Shown here one piece after another: positions 9,061 through 22,300 of a DNA stretch of 64,000 nucleotides. How positions within the stretch are numbered: position 1 is the first letter of the stretch; each line of letters begins with the position of its first letter. The stretch is from Thereva unica (Eukaryota > Arthropoda > Insecta > Diptera > Therevidae): the NCBI GenBank assembly GCA_949987705.1, contig OX465281.1, positions 171,134,516 through 171,198,515 of the forward strand, in the 5' to 3' direction. The notes below the pieces were generated by a model. The model was not told the DNA's origin. It saw only the letters and a list, made by a program, of their open reading frames with translations, and did not search any database. The position numbers were made by a program, and so were the translations under genes.

Positions 9061-10569
9061 TCCCAAAAAAAAATCTAACACGTTGCTTTAATCATTATAA
9101 ACATTTAATTTACAGGGATTATTTCAATTACACTTATCCGCACAAGAACACAATTTAATATATTCAATCTACAAAACATTTCTCTGGAAAAACGTGTCGT
9201 GATTGGTACCAATTCGTCCCGTTTTTGTACACCTTTTATTACATTTATAATTCAGAATATCGCGAACAAAGTGCCTAGAAACAATCAGACAAACTATTTC
9301 CAACATGGAACGTACAAACAATTATGAATACTATAAACCATTATGGGTAACGCAACTTAAAATTAGTATATTTTAATAAGTTAAATTATATAAATTGAAT
9401 CAGAAACCAATATTTTATTTGTGGTTGTGTATATTCGGATTTGTAAATATATTTATTTATTTAACTTGGATCAGCAAAAATTATTATAATTTCTGTGGTG
9501 TATAATAGGTCTTGTATATATTTATTTATTTAAATGGAATCAGCACTAATTATTATATAATATTTTCTGTGGTATAGATTAGGTCTTGTATATATTTATT
9601 TATTGAAATTGACTTAGCAACCATTATTTTATTTGCAGTGGGGTATCTTGGGTTTTATATATTTATTTAGTTAATAATCTTGTGTATATGTATTTATATA
9701 TGTGCATAACTATTTTAGTTATAATGTTGTTATTTTGACAACAAAGTTATTACCACCTTTGAGAATATATCATAAAAGAAACTAAATAAAAAGGAAATGT
9801 CCTACCGGAAAATAAATGTTTCCTACACCGCCAACCTCGTGCGGTGTTTTGAGTCCACCTCAAGTGATCAAACCTGTGAGTCAACACGGCAGCCTTTTCC
9901 AGACCAAAATCTTCCAGCAAAATCGTCCGCTGCAACCAAAATCGAAATTTCTTTTTTTTTCTTTCTTCCTCCCCCAACAAAATTTTTGCTTCGTCCTGGT
10001 CAATGGATCATCTAATGTACTTTCTTCTGCAACTTCGTAAGTGTCATCTCTCTTTGGGTAAATCACATATTACGGTCCATTTTCTTTTCCAGATATATAA
10101 AAACAGTATATTTCGCCTCACAAAACTCGTTCATTTGGATGAATACCATTTACTAGAACATCTTCCATTTCATGCAAACGTTGAATCCTCAATAAATTGT
10201 CTTGACTAACTATTTTCTTTTCCAGATATGTACATATATAAAAATACTTTTTTTTCTTAATTTTTTTCTTTCTCCAGCGAACAAAAGCTGAATCTCCAGT
10301 CGACGACAAAAAAAACTGACTCTCGCCGAAAAAGACTCCGACAAAAAAAACTCTCTAACTCACTCCAAATCTATCCACCGACTATCCTCCAGCAACGAAC
10401 TGACTAAAAAATTTTCCTTTCCTGTTTATTTGTTTTTCTTTTCGCCGCCTACTTTTTTCAAAATTTCCTGATTCCGCACAGTGATTTTTCCAAAAACTTC
10501 CCATTTCTACAAAGTGTTTTCGAACGTTAATTTCCCATTCACAATAAATTTTACAACCGACCGTTACAG
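9061..10569. other. AT-rich noncoding DNA with a about 70-bp imperfect tandem repeat
   Basis: No supported gene. Four imperfect copies of a about 70-bp unit containing TATATATTTATTTATTT lie at about 9400-9690 (copies near 9446, 9518, 9589, 9655). The remainder has several polypyrimidine runs near 9950, 10250 and 10440 and ends at a splice-acceptor-like TTACAG at 10569. Earlier exons of the spliced gene at 10570 could be hidden here, but I could not identify any. Confidence 0.5.
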
Positions 10570-11047
10570 AGTGATGGATTGAGTGGAACAGTCAAAAGAT
10601 TAGCTTCAAAAGCCAGCCTTCAACTGCCATATGACAAGCAAATTAGAACACCATTTGAACTCTTCAGTTGGGCAGAAAAAAACATCACCGGGATTATCTT
10701 TAAGTACATAGATAAAAACGATGTCGCTGTTAATGAAAAAACCCTGAGAAGAAGATGGAAAAATACACCAGCATTGAAAAATATCCAATCACTGCACGCG
10801 TTATTTCCGCAAAATGATGGACGGATACTGGTAAAGCAACATTCTTTACAACGTGAGGGGACGATTCTTGATTTTGTGCACGACCTTGAACTCCAATCGA
10901 CATCAGAACGAGAACCAAGAGAAACCAGGTAACCCTCTTGATAATAACACAAGATTATGCATAAAAATCACGAAAATTTCTCTAAAGCATGAAAAATTAT
11001 TTTTGTTACAGATCTGCCTCGAAAAAAAGGAAGAGAAGTCTCTAAAA
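10570..11047 (+). CDS. 3' end of a spliced gene: internal exon 10570-10928 and terminal exon 11012-11047
   Basis: An acceptor GTTACAG precedes a phase-0 exon beginning SDGLSGTVKRLASKASLQ. It stays open to a donor CAG|GTAACC at 10928. An 83-base intron ends in TTTTTGTTACAG (11011). Joining the exons keeps the frame and gives a basic tail ASKKRKRSL before TAA (11047), resembling a nuclear localisation signal. AATAAA occurs at about 11125. From memory, DG(I/L)xGTVKR followed by ASLQ...QI.TP...LF.W is a recurring segment in uncharacterised transposon-derived animal proteins; I cannot name the family. Upstream exons are not recognised, so this may be a fragment. No start codon is assigned. Confidence 0.5.
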
Positions 11048-11154
11048 TCGTATTCCGAACTGTGAGAGCATCGAAATATTATAACATACGGAATTACTTT
11101 GTAGGCAAGAAATTAATTGATCAAAATAAAAAATATTAGTCATTGTTAGTATAG

Positions 11155-11405
11155 AAAAATGTTCATTTTTTTGCATTTTAGTCCGCCATATTTAATTTTC
11201 TATTTTAAATTTTAAAAATCTGATGTCAGATTCGTGATCTACGAGTCAAAAAACCCTTATTTATTAAGTTTCATGGAAAAAGGTTCATTTTTTGAATTTT
11301 GGTCCGCCATCTTGGCTGCCATTTTGAATTTTGAAAATCTGACCGCAGATTCGTAATCAGCGACCAAAAAACCCCGAGAAACAAGTTTTGGTGAAAATTG
11401 GTGAC
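11155..11405. repeat. Two-copy imperfect tandem repeat, about 121 bp
   Basis: Two units starting GTTCATTTTTT at about 11161 and 11282 share TCCGCCAT, AAAATCTGA, CAGATTCGT and a run of A/C. They are clearly diverged. No coding potential. A fragment of a larger dispersed repeat is likely. Confidence 0.55.
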
Positions 11406-11911
11406 GTTTCAAAAATCAATAAACATTAATGATTATAAACAAATACTCATAATTTTTGAAATCTTTGAGGGCCCATCGAGATTTTTTATCGAGGTGTTAG
11501 AGTGACTTCTCTCGAACATTTTGAGACCAAAAACGTCCATTTTCAAGATGGGGTATTTGAGAAATTGAATTTTAAAGTTTTTTACTATTTTTTGACCTTT
11601 TGACCTTGAATTCGAAAATATGTTTATGTTTTTCAGCAAATTTGTTTGTAAACAACCCCTCTGACCTGAAAACATGTAAAACCTATCAAAAACGTCGACC
11701 CCAACGAAAGATATAGAGCCAAAATCAAAAAAGAAAGTCAAAATTCATGGAAATCCCGAAAAACACATTTAATTTTTATTGATTAATAGATTAATGAAAA
11801 AATTCAAAAAAAATTTTTTTGTAGTCTTAAATAGTTGCCCAAAGTCCCTGAAAAGTTTCAGCCAAATCGAAGGGGGGTCGAAAAATTTTGTCCGATTTCA
11901 CGTGGAATGTC

Positions 11912-11951
<40 letters not shown>
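11406..11951. other. Noncoding DNA ending in a (TA)n tract
   Basis: No gene seen. The stretch reads like an unrecognised dispersed repeat (repeated FEE-type phrases such as GACCTTTTGACCTTGAA) and ends in a pure (TA)n run from about 11916 that abuts the MITE. Confidence 0.5.
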
Positions 11952-11954
<3 letters not shown>

Positions 11955-12376
11955 CTGGTGAAAGGCAAAAGGGCACAAGTGACTTTTTGTAGTTTTGAGA
12001 AAAAGCCGATTGAAGATTTTCATGCCAAAAAAAGTGGAATAAAATTCAAAATGTTTTCAGGGAAATAGGATAATAAATATGGCTCTACAGATATGTGAGA
12101 CGGTTTGTTCAACTAGGGGCAAGATTTTTCAAATTAAATCACTTGTGTGTGTGCTCTTTTGCTCTTCCAAAATTATTTAATTTTTTCAAAAGAGACCAAA
12201 CTGCAATGGAGAAGTAGGAAAGACAATAGGCAATTATTTCAAATTAAAATTAGTATTTCCCGCAACTGTACGAATATGCCGTTTTGCCATTCCATAGAGC
12301 AGTGTATAATGTAAAAATGCCCATAAAAAACCGAATTTCGCAAAATTGTCACTTGTGCCCTTTTGCCTTTCACCAG

Positions 12377-12379
<3 letters not shown>
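11952..12379. mobile_element. 428-bp MITE with perfect 32-bp TIRs
   Basis: CGACTGGTGAAAGGCAAAAG begins the left TIR (11952-11983) and its exact reverse complement ends the element (12348-12379). The TIRs pass on both sides into (TA)n, so a TA target duplication is likely but cannot be separated from the simple repeat. The interior is AT-rich and noncoding. Superfamily not determined. Confidence 0.85.
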
Positions 12380-12409
<30 letters not shown>

Positions 12410-12411
<2 letters not shown>

Positions 12412-13321
12412 ATATCTATAAAAATCTCGTGTCACAGTGTTTGTTACCGTACTCCTCCGAAACGGGTTGACCAAATTGCATGAAATTTTTTGTGTATATT
12501 TGGTAGGTCTGAGAATAGGTCGTAGGCTATTTTTTATACCTTTAACCAAAAAAACAGCTGCAAAATCCAAACAAAAATGGTAATTTTAGGAATTTTCACT
12601 TCATTTTAGTTTCAATAGCTTCATGGCCTACCTATTGTTTGACAAATGTAAAATTGTCATTAAATTGAATCATTACATTTAATGAAAATTTCAAATTTAC
12701 GCAGCTGTCAAACAATAGGTAGGCCATGACGCTATTGAAACTAAAATGATCCATAGCGGCCGTCTCAAGAGGGCGGTGTACCACTTTCTTCACAACCACC
12801 TCGACATGGGTATCAAATGAAAGGGTATGTTAAGTAGAATATAATAAGCAATGTAGTATACAAAATATATCTTTGGATCCATGGCGGCCGTCTCAAGAGG
12901 CCGGATTACCACTTTCTTCACAACCACCTCAACATGGGTATCAAATGAAAGGGTATGTTAGGTAGAATATAATAAGCAATGTAGTATACAAAATATATCT
13001 TTAGATCCATGGCGGCCGTCTCAAGAGGGCGGGGTACCACTTTCTTCACAACCACCTCGACATGGGTATCAAATGAAAGGGTATGATAAGTAGAATACAA
13101 TAAGCAATGTAGTATACAAAATATATCTTTAGATCCATGGCGACCGTCTCAATGTAGTAGATTCAATATACCGATTCATGGCGTCCGACGCAAGACCCAT
13201 GTTCTTTGAGGCATTTCATCTGTGTAAAATTCATATCTCGAAAAATATTAAGTCAATGGATGGTTTTTATTGTTTACTATTGACTTATGGGTGCAGCGAA
13301 GGCGCACCGGGTCCCAGCTAG
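12410..13321 (+). mobile_element. Non-autonomous Helitron/Helentron-like element, copy 1 (HINE1)
   Basis: The 5' end is CTATATCTATAAAAATCTCG and the 3' end is GGGTCCCAGCTAGT, preceded by a short hairpin GGTGC...GCACC. The 5' part holds an inverted repeat (12602-12644 with 12706-12748). About three 128-bp minisatellite monomers and a partial one follow, then a unique 3' tail. A TATAAAA start with CGAAACG nearby and an AGCTAGT end after a hairpin are typical of animal Helentron-type elements. There are no TIRs at the outer ends and no coding capacity. It is followed at once by copy 2 in the same orientation. Confidence 0.75.
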
Positions 13322-13330
13322 TATATATAT

Positions 13331-16246
13331 CTATATCTATAAAAATCTCGTGTCACAGTGTTTGTTACCGTACTCCTCCGAAACGGGTTGACCAATTTGC
13401 ATGAAATTTTTTGTGTATATTTGGTAGGTCTGAGAATAGGTCGTAGGCTATTTTTTATACCTTTAACCAAAAAAACAGCTGCAAAATCCAAACAAAAATG
13501 GTAATTTTAGGAATTTTGACTTCATTTTAGTTTCAATAGCTTCATGGCCTACCTATTGTTTGACAAATGTAAAATTGTCATTAAATTGAATCATTACATT
13601 TAATGAAAATTTCAAATTTACGCAGCTGTCAAACAATAGGTAGGCCATGACGCTATTGAAACTAAAATGATCCATGGCGGCCGTCTCAAGAGGGCGGTGT
13701 ACCACTTTCTTCACAACCACCTCGACATGGGTATCAAATGAAAGGGTATGATAAGTAGAATACAATAAGCAATGTAGTATACAAAATATATCTTTAGATC
13801 CATGGCGGCCGTCTCAAGAGGGCGGGGTACCACTTTCTTCACAACCACCTCGACATGGGTATCAAATGAAAGGGTATGATAAAGTAGAATACAATAAGCA
13901 ATGTAGTATACAAAATATATCTTTAGATCCATGGCGGCCGTCTCAAGAGGCCGGATTACCACTTTCTTCACAACCACCTCAACATGGGTATCAAATGAAA
14001 GGGTATGTTAAGGAGAATACAATAAGCAATGTAGTATACAAAATATATCTTTAGATCCATGGCGGCCGTCTCAAGAGGGCGGGGTACCACTTTCTTCACA
14101 ACCACCTCGACATGGGTATCAAATGAAAGGGTATGATAAGTACAATACAATAAGCAATGTAGTATACAAAATATATCTTTAGATCCATGGCGGCCGTCTC
14201 AAGAGGCCGAATTACGACTTTCTTCACAACCACCTCGACATGGGTATCAAATGAAAGGGTATGATAAGTAGAATACAATAAGCAATGTAGTATACAAAAT
14301 ATATCTTTAGATCCATGGCGGCCGTCTCAAGAGGGCGGGGTACCACTTTCTTCACAACCACCTCGACATGGGTATCAAATGAAAGGGTATGATAAGTAGA
14401 ATACAATAAGCAATGTAGTATACAAAATATATCTTTAGATTCATGGCGGCCGTCTCAAGAGGCCGGATTACCACTTTCTTCACAACCACCTCAACATGGG
14501 TATCAAATGAAAGGGTATGTTAAGGAGAATACAATAAGCAATGTAGTATACAAAATATATCTTTAGATCCATGGCGGCCGTCTCAAGAGGGCGGGGTACC
14601 ACTTTCTTCACAACCACCTCGACATGGGTATCAAATGAAAGGGTATGATAAGTAGAATACAATAAGCAATGTAGTATACAAAATATATCTTTAGATCCAT
14701 GGCGGCCGTCTCAAGAGGGCGGGGTACCACTTTCTTCACAACCACCTCGACATGGGTATCAAATGAAAGGGTATGTTAAAGAGAATACAATAAGCAATGT
14801 AGTATACAAAATATATCTTTAGATCCATGGCGGCCGTCTCAAGAGGGCGGGGTACCACTTTCTTCACAACCACCTCGACATGGGTATCAAATGAAAGGGT
14901 ATGATAAGTAGAATACAATAAGCAATGTAGTATACAAAATATATCTTTAGATCCATGGCGGCCGTCTCAAAAGGCCGGATTACCACTTTCTTCACAACCA
15001 CCTCAACATGGGTATCAAATGAAAGGGTATGTTAAGGAGAATACAATAAGCAATGTAGTATACAAAATATATCTTTAGATCCATGGCGGCCGTCTCAAGA
15101 GGGCGGGGTACCACTTTCTTCACAACCACCTCGACATGGGTATCAAATGAAAGGGTATGATAAGTAGAATACAATAAGCAATGTAGTATACAAAATATAT
15201 CTTTAGATCCATGGCGGCCGTCTCAAGAGGCCGGATTACCACTTTCTTCACAACCACCTCAACATGGGTATCAAATGAAAGGGTATGTTAAGGAGAATAC
15301 AATAAGCAATGTAGTATACAAAATATATCTTTAGATCCATGGCGGCCGTCTCAAGAGGGCGGGGTACCACTTTCTTCACAACCACCTCGACATGGGTATC
15401 AAATGAAAGGGTATGATAAGTAGAATACAATAAGCAATGTAGTATACAAAATATATCTTTAGATCCATGGCGGCCGTCTCAAGAGGCCGAATTACCACTT
15501 TCTTCACAACCACCTCGACATGGGTATCAAATGAAAGGGTATGATAAGTAGAATACAATAAGCAATGTAGTATACAAAATATATCTTTAGATCCATGGCG
15601 GCCGTCTCAAGAGGGCGGGGTACCACTTTCTTCACAACCACCTCGACATGGGTATCAAATGAAAGGGTATGTTAAGGAGAATACAATAAGCAATGTAGTA
15701 TACAAAATATATCTTTAGATCCATGGCGGCCGTCTCAAGAGGGCGGTGTACCACTTTCTTCACAACCACCTCGACATGGGTATCAAATGAAAGGGTATGA
15801 TAAGTAGAATACAATAAGCAATGTAGTATACAAAATATATCTTTAGATCCATGGCGGCCGTCTCAAGAGGCCGGATTACCACTTTCTTCACAACCACCTC
15901 AACATGGGTATCAAATGAAAGGGTATGTTAAGGAGAATACAATAAGCAATGTAGTATACAAAATATATCTTTAGATCCATGGCGGCCGTCTAAAGAGGCC
16001 GGATTACCAGTTTCTTCACAATCCCCTCAACATGGGTATCAAATGAAAGGGTATGATAAGTAGAATACAATAAGCAATATAGTAGACTCAATATACCGAT
16101 TCATGGCGGCCGACGCAAGACCCATGTTCTTGGAGGCATTTCATCTGTGTAAAATTCATATCTCGAAAAATATTAAGTCAATGGATGGTTTTTATTGTTT
16201 ACTATTGGCTTATGGGTGCAGCGTAGGCGCACCGGGTCCCAGCTAG
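13331..16246 (+). mobile_element. HINE copy 2 with a 19-monomer minisatellite
   Basis: Same 5' and 3' ends as copy 1, separated from it by only about 10 bases. The internal inverted repeat lies at about 13543-13670. The array starts at about 13672 and holds 19 monomers before the common 3' tail (16102-16246), which includes TCATATCTCGAAAAATATTA and the terminal hairpin. It differs from copy 1 mainly in array length, as expected when a tandem array expands or contracts inside an element. Confidence 0.78.
13672..16100 (+). repeat. 128-bp minisatellite array of HINE2
   Basis: About 19 head-to-tail monomers; landmarks are CCATGGCGGCCGTCTCAAGA and ATGGGTATCAAATGAAAGGG. Two monomer types alternate over much of the array. 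One has GGGCGGGGTACC, CTCGACATGGG and GATAAGTAGAATAC; the other has GGCCGGATTACC, CTCAACATGGG and GTTAAGGAGAATAC. The working period is therefore 256 bp. Short minus-strand frames recur in the array, but 128 is not a multiple of three and they are not genes. Confidence 0.9.
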
Positions 16247-16918
16247 TATATATATATATATATATATATATTAGGGTGGCCCTTATTTGCAAAAGTGCTT
16301 CAATTTGGGTCTCACCCCCTAGAAATATGCGAATAGGCAAAAAACTAAGAAATTTAAAATTTTAGGCAATTCGGAAAAGATTTAGAGGTCGCTCATGGCG
16401 AACGAAATTTTCAAAATTGATGATTTTTTACCTTTTTTCACTTTGTTCAACCCTAATTACCATTTTATCAACCCTAAAAGGGCCAATTAATATTTTTTAT
16501 CCATTCTACAGATTATTACCTTTCTAAAATGATCAAAATCATAAAGATCAGTTTACAAATAATAAAGCTATGAAATAAAAAGCACAGTGAAAAGTCTTTA
16601 TAAGGAAATAAAAAAAACTATCAGTTCAAAGAGAAACTGTACTAGGGTCCACTAATCACCGCAACCTTCGCATAAAGGGTTGTGCTTTTCTGTTCATCTT
16701 TGACTCTGCAAAGTTACGTGTACGATCAGTGATCCTCACTGAACAAATATACTACATGGTAGTCTATTCCATCCATCCGTGCTATGAAAAAAACGTGTTT
16801 TCATTATTTTTCATATATGTATTTAACAATAATATCATTTTAAACAGCAATATAACTTTTGTATAACTGTTATTACATAATATTGTTTAACATAAATAGT
16901 AAATGTTTTAAAAAGTTT

Positions 16919-17125
16919 GAAAATGCATCTGTCAAACATCATTCGCTTTGACTGCATTCGGAAATTTACCAGCTGCTCAGAATTGGCAGCACATCATTCC
17001 AAAAATCAAGCCGCTGCAGCCGGGAATATATGCCCTGCAGCCGATACTGCGATTCTGCTTATTCTGCGTAGCTGGCTAATTTTCGAATGCAGCCAAAGCG
17101 AATGATGTTTGACAGATGCATTTTC
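16919..17125. mobile_element. 207-bp palindromic MITE nested in the long-TIR transposon
   Basis: GAAAATGCATCTGTCAAACA at 16919 is mirrored by TGTTTGACAGATGCATTTTC ending at 17125. The match continues for about 45 bases on each side with a few differences. The interior is GC-richer than its surroundings (CTGCAGCCGGG). Noncoding. It is nested in the transposon body, so it is the younger insertion. Confidence 0.75.
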
Positions 17126-17239
17126 ATTAGTTCTGACTGCGCTCATATAACAGGAAAAGTTGAAGTGAATAGGTTACCTACCTTTTTACGTTAGTGATAT
17201 AAATGGTGAGCAATTGATGTTCCAAAATTATCATCTTCA

Positions 17240-18520
17240 ACAGGAATAGAAATAGCTTATGCTATTTATGAATTATTAATAGATTGGAATGTGGATGAAA
17301 ATATTGTTGCTTTTTGTTTTGATATCACTGGGTCAAATACTGGAAAACTAAGGAGTGTGTACGTTATTAGAACAAAAATTGTAAAATCTTTACTGTATTT
17401 ACCATGTCGCCATCATATTTATGAACTGGTCCTGCGAGGTGTGTTTGAAATAGAATTTCCTGGTACCTATGGTAAAGGTGTTCCTTTATTCAAGAGATTG
17501 GAATTATATTGGAACGACATAAGCAAAAATTATAATTAAATTATAAATTATTAGTATAAAACATTGCTAGAAAATGCCAAATTGAAAGAAATTCTAATTG
17601 AAAGATGAGTTCACAGATTTTTGCAACGAACAATTAAAGAAACTAATTTGCAGAGATGACAATCGATAATTATTAGAGTTAACCACAATTGCTTCGGGCT
17701 CATGCTCTAATAGTCAAATTTCCTTCTCCAGGTCCAATGCATCATGCTCGTTGGATCTCAAAAGCACTATATTGTATAAAAATATATTAATTCAGAGATG
17801 AGTTTAAATTAACTGTTTTAGAAGAGGAGAATAAAACACTAATGTTTGTGCTTTTATCATTCGCTTTTACGTGAGGGCTTGGTTTAAATGTCCCATAGCG
17901 CCAGCAGCAGCATACCAGGACTATTGCTTCTTACAAAATATGTAGGAATATCGAAATGTTAATTTTCACAAATTGCTATTAAGAAAATGAATTTGTGGTA
18001 TTTAGCAGACGAAAACGTTGGTGTAGCATTTTTCGATGAAAATATTCCATTGGAAATCAAACATAAAATGGGTAACAGATTAAAGCATTTTATTATCACT
18101 GATGAAAAAAAGGAAGATCATGATGTCTATGCAGATAATGATGTTGAGCCAGATAAAATATCTAGGGAATTAGTTAAACGTATTCCATTAAAACTTGAAG
18201 AAATTCAGGAATTTATAAGAAACCCGTAAAATACTCAATCACTACGATGAACACATTCGATTTTTTTCAACGGTTTAACATTTCAACGGACTTCCTATAT
18301 CTCCCACCAGATAAATGGAGTTATAATATTAATTATAATCAAGCATTCACCCTTCTTCATGAGAAGAACTGTTAACGACACAGCTGAAAGAAGTGTGAAG
18401 TTATTCGAAGAATATAATAAAGTATTGAGTAAAGACGAACACAATAAACAAAACTTATTACAAATTCTAATTGATTACAAAAAAAAATGCGTTATTAAAG
18501 CAACTACTGCCTGAGTAATT
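17240..18520 (+). pseudogene. Transposase remnant of unassigned family
   Basis: Plus-strand fragments in several frames: FDITGSNTGKLRS with CRHHIYELVLRGVFE and PLFKRLELYWNDI (17291-17539), then a GPMHHARW-type block (about 17735), FKCPIAPAAAYQDY (about 17890), LWYLADENVGVAFFDENI (17993-18060) and NDTAERSVKLFEEYNKVLS (about 18373). Stops and frameshifts separate them. From memory the order FDTT.SNTG / CRHH / HHARW / LWYL / NDTAER occurs in a group of uncharacterised transposon proteins of arthropods and cnidarians. I cannot name the superfamily or point to the catalytic acidic residues. Clearly nonfunctional here. Confidence 0.65.
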
Positions 18521-19230
18521 TCAATTTTAATAATTTTGTTTGTATTTTGTATATTACACATTGAAGTACAGTTTATGCCTTTTATTAGCTGTAATATTCA
18601 TCGTACAAAAACGTTATAACCCGATTTGAACTGGTAAATTTACGTTGAATAAGTTAACTATGTTAAATTAGCTTTCGTAAATTTATATTGTTGTTTCAAC
18701 TGATATTATTGTTAAATATTATAAAATATGATAAAAACACGCTTTTTCATAACACGCATGGATGTTATAGAGTCCCGTGTAGATTGTTTGCTAAGTGAGG
18801 ATCACTGATCGTACACGTACCTATGCACGATCAAAGATTAACAGAAAAGCACAATGCGAAGGCTGCGGTAATTAGTGGGCCCTAGTGCAGTTTCTCTTTG
18901 AACTGATTTTTTTTCCTTATAAATACTGTGCTTTTTATTTCATAGCTTTATTATTTGTAAACTGATCTTTATGATTTTGATCATTTTAGAAAGGTAATAA
19001 TCTGTAGAATGGGTAAAAAATATTAATTGACCCTTTTAGGGTTGATAAAATGGTAATAAGGGTTGAACAAAGTGAAAAAGGTAAAAAATCATCATTTTTT
19101 AAGATTTCGTTCGCCATGAGCGACCTCTAAATCTTTTCCGATTTGCCTAAAATTTTTAATTTCTTAGTTTTTTGCCTATTCGCATATTTCTAGGGGGTGA
19201 GACTTTCTCTCCATACAAGAGAGGGCCACC

Positions 19231-19353
<123 letters not shown>

Positions 19354-22300
19354 CTATATCTATAAAAATCTCGTGTCACAGTGTTTGTTACCGTACTCCT
19401 CCGAAACGGGTTGACCAATTTGCATGAAATTTTTTGTGTATATTTGGTAGGTCTGAGAATAGGTCGTAGGCTATTTTTTATACCTTTAACCAAAAAAACA
19501 GCTGCAAAATCAAAAAAAATGGTAATTTTAGGAATTTTCACTTCATTTTAGTTTCAATAGCTTCATGGCCTACCTATTGTTTGACAAATGTAAAATTGTC
19601 ATTAAATTGAATCATTACATTTAATGAAAATTTCAAATTTACGCAGCTGTCAAACAATAGGTAGGCCATGACGCTATTGAAACTAAAATGATCCATGGCG
19701 GCCGTCTCAAGAAGGCGGTTTACCACTTTCTTCACAACCACCTCGACATGGGTATCAAATGAAAGGGTATGATAAGTAGAATACAATAAGCAATGTCGTA
19801 TACAAAATATATCTTTAGATCCATGGCGGCCGTCTCAAGAGGCCGGATTACCACTTTCTTCGCAACCACCTCAACATGGGTATCAAATGAAAGGGTATGT
19901 TAAGTACAATACAATAAGCAATGTATACAAAATATATCTTTAGATCCATGGAGGCCGTCTCAAGAGGGCGGGGTACCACTTTCTTCACAACCACCTCGAC
20001 ATGGGTATCAAATGAAAAGGTATGATAAGTAGAATACAATAAGCAATGTAGTATACAAAATATATCTTTAGATCCATGGCGGCCGTCTCAAGAGGCCGGA
20101 TTACCACTTTCTTCACAACCACCTCAACATGGGTATCAAATGAAAGGGTATGTTAAGTACAATACAATAAGCAATGTAGTATACAAAATATATCTTTAAA
20201 TCCATGGCGGCCGTCTCAAGAGGGCGGGGTACCACTTTCTTCACAACCACCTCGACATGGGTATCAAATGAAAGGGTATGATAAGTAGAATACAATAAGC
20301 AATGTAGTATACAAAATATATCTTTAGATCCATGGCGGCCGTCTCAAGAGGCCGGATTACCACTTTCTTCACAACCACCTCAACATGGGTATCAAATGAA
20401 AGGGTATGTTAAGTAGAATACAATAAGCAATGTAGTATACAAAATATATCTTTAGATCCATGGCGGCCGTCTCAAGAGGGCGGGGTACCACTTTCTTCAC
20501 AACCACCTCGACATGGGTATCAAATGAAAGGGAATGATAAGTAGAATACAATAAGCAATGTAGTATACAAAATATATCTTTAGATCCATGGCGGCCGTCT
20601 CAAGAGGCCGGATTACCATTTTCTTCATAACCACCTCAACATGGGTATCAAATGAAAGGGTATGTTAAGTAGAATACAATAAGCAATGTAGTATACAAAA
20701 TATATCTTTAGATCCATGGCGGCCGTCTCAAGAGGGCGGGGTACCACTTTCTTCACAACCACCTCGACATGGGTATCAAATGAAAAGGTATGATAAGTAG
20801 AACACAATAAGCAATGTAGTATACAAAATATATCTTTAGATCCATGGCGGCCGTCTCAAGAGGCCGGATTACCACTTTCTTCACAACCACCTCAACATGG
20901 GTTTCAAATGAAAGGGTATGTTAAGTACAATACAATAAGCAATGTAGTATACAAAATATATCTTTAAATCCATGGCGGCCGTCTCAACAGGGCGGGGTAC
21001 CACTTTCTTCACAACCACCTCGACATGGGTATCAAATGAAAAGGTATGATAAGTAGAATACAATAAGCAATTTAGTATACAAAATATATCTTTAGATCCA
21101 TGGCGGCCGTCTCAAGAGGCCGGATTACCACTTTCTTCACAACCACTTCAACATGGGTATCAAATGAAAGGGTATGTTAAGTACAATACAATAAGCAATG
21201 TAGTATACAAAATATATCTTTAAATCCATGGCGGCCGTCTCAAGAGGGCGGGGTACCACTTTCTTCACAACCACCTCGACATGGGTATCAAATGAAAGGG
21301 TATGATAAGTAGAATACAATAAGCAATGTCGTATACAAAATATATCTTTAGATCCATGGCGGCTGTCTCAAGAGGCCGGATTACCACTTTCTTCGCAACC
21401 ACCTCAACATGGGTATCAAATGAAAGGGTATGTTAAGTACAATACAATAAGCAATGTATACAAAATATATCTTTAGATCCATGGAGGCCGTCTCAAGAGG
21501 GCGGGGTACCACTTTCTTCACAACCACCTCGACATGGGTATCAAATGAAAAGGTATGATAAGTAGAATACAATAAGCAATGTAGTATACAAAATATATCT
21601 TTAGATCCATGGCGGCCGTCTCAAGAGGCCGGATTACCACTTTCTTCACAACCACCTCAACATGGGTATCAAATGAAAGGGTATGTTAAGTACAATACAA
21701 TAAGCAATGTAGTATACAAAATATATCTTTAAATCCATGGCGGCCGTCTCAAGAGGGCGGGGTACCACTTTCTTCACAACCACCTCGACATGGGTATCAA
21801 ATGAAAGGGTATGATAAGTAGAATACAATAAGCAATGTAGTATACAAAATATATCTTTAGATCCATGGCGGCCGTCTCAAGAGGCCGGATTACCACTTTC
21901 TTCACAACCACCTCAACATGGGTATCAAATGAAAGGGTATGTTAAGTAGAATACAATAAGCAATGTAGTATACAAAATATATCTTTAGATCCATGGCGGC
22001 CGTCTCAAGAGGGCGGGGTACCACTTTCTTCACAACCACCTCGACATGGGTATCAAATGAAAGGGAATGATAAGTAGAATACAATAAGCAATGTAGTATA
22101 CAAAATATATCTTTAGATCCATGGCGGCCGTCTCAAGAGGCCGGATTACCATTTTCTTCACAACCACCTCAACATGGGTATCAAATGAAAGGGTATGTTA
22201 AGTAGAATACAATAAGCAATGTAGTATACAAAATATATCTTTAAATCCATGGCGGCCGTCTCAAGAGGGCGGGGTACCACTTTCTTCACAACCACCTCGA

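Noticed and set aside
9750..10309. Several 60-75 codon frames on both strands
   Set aside because: Low-complexity polypyrimidine DNA, no conserved motif, overlapping on both strands.
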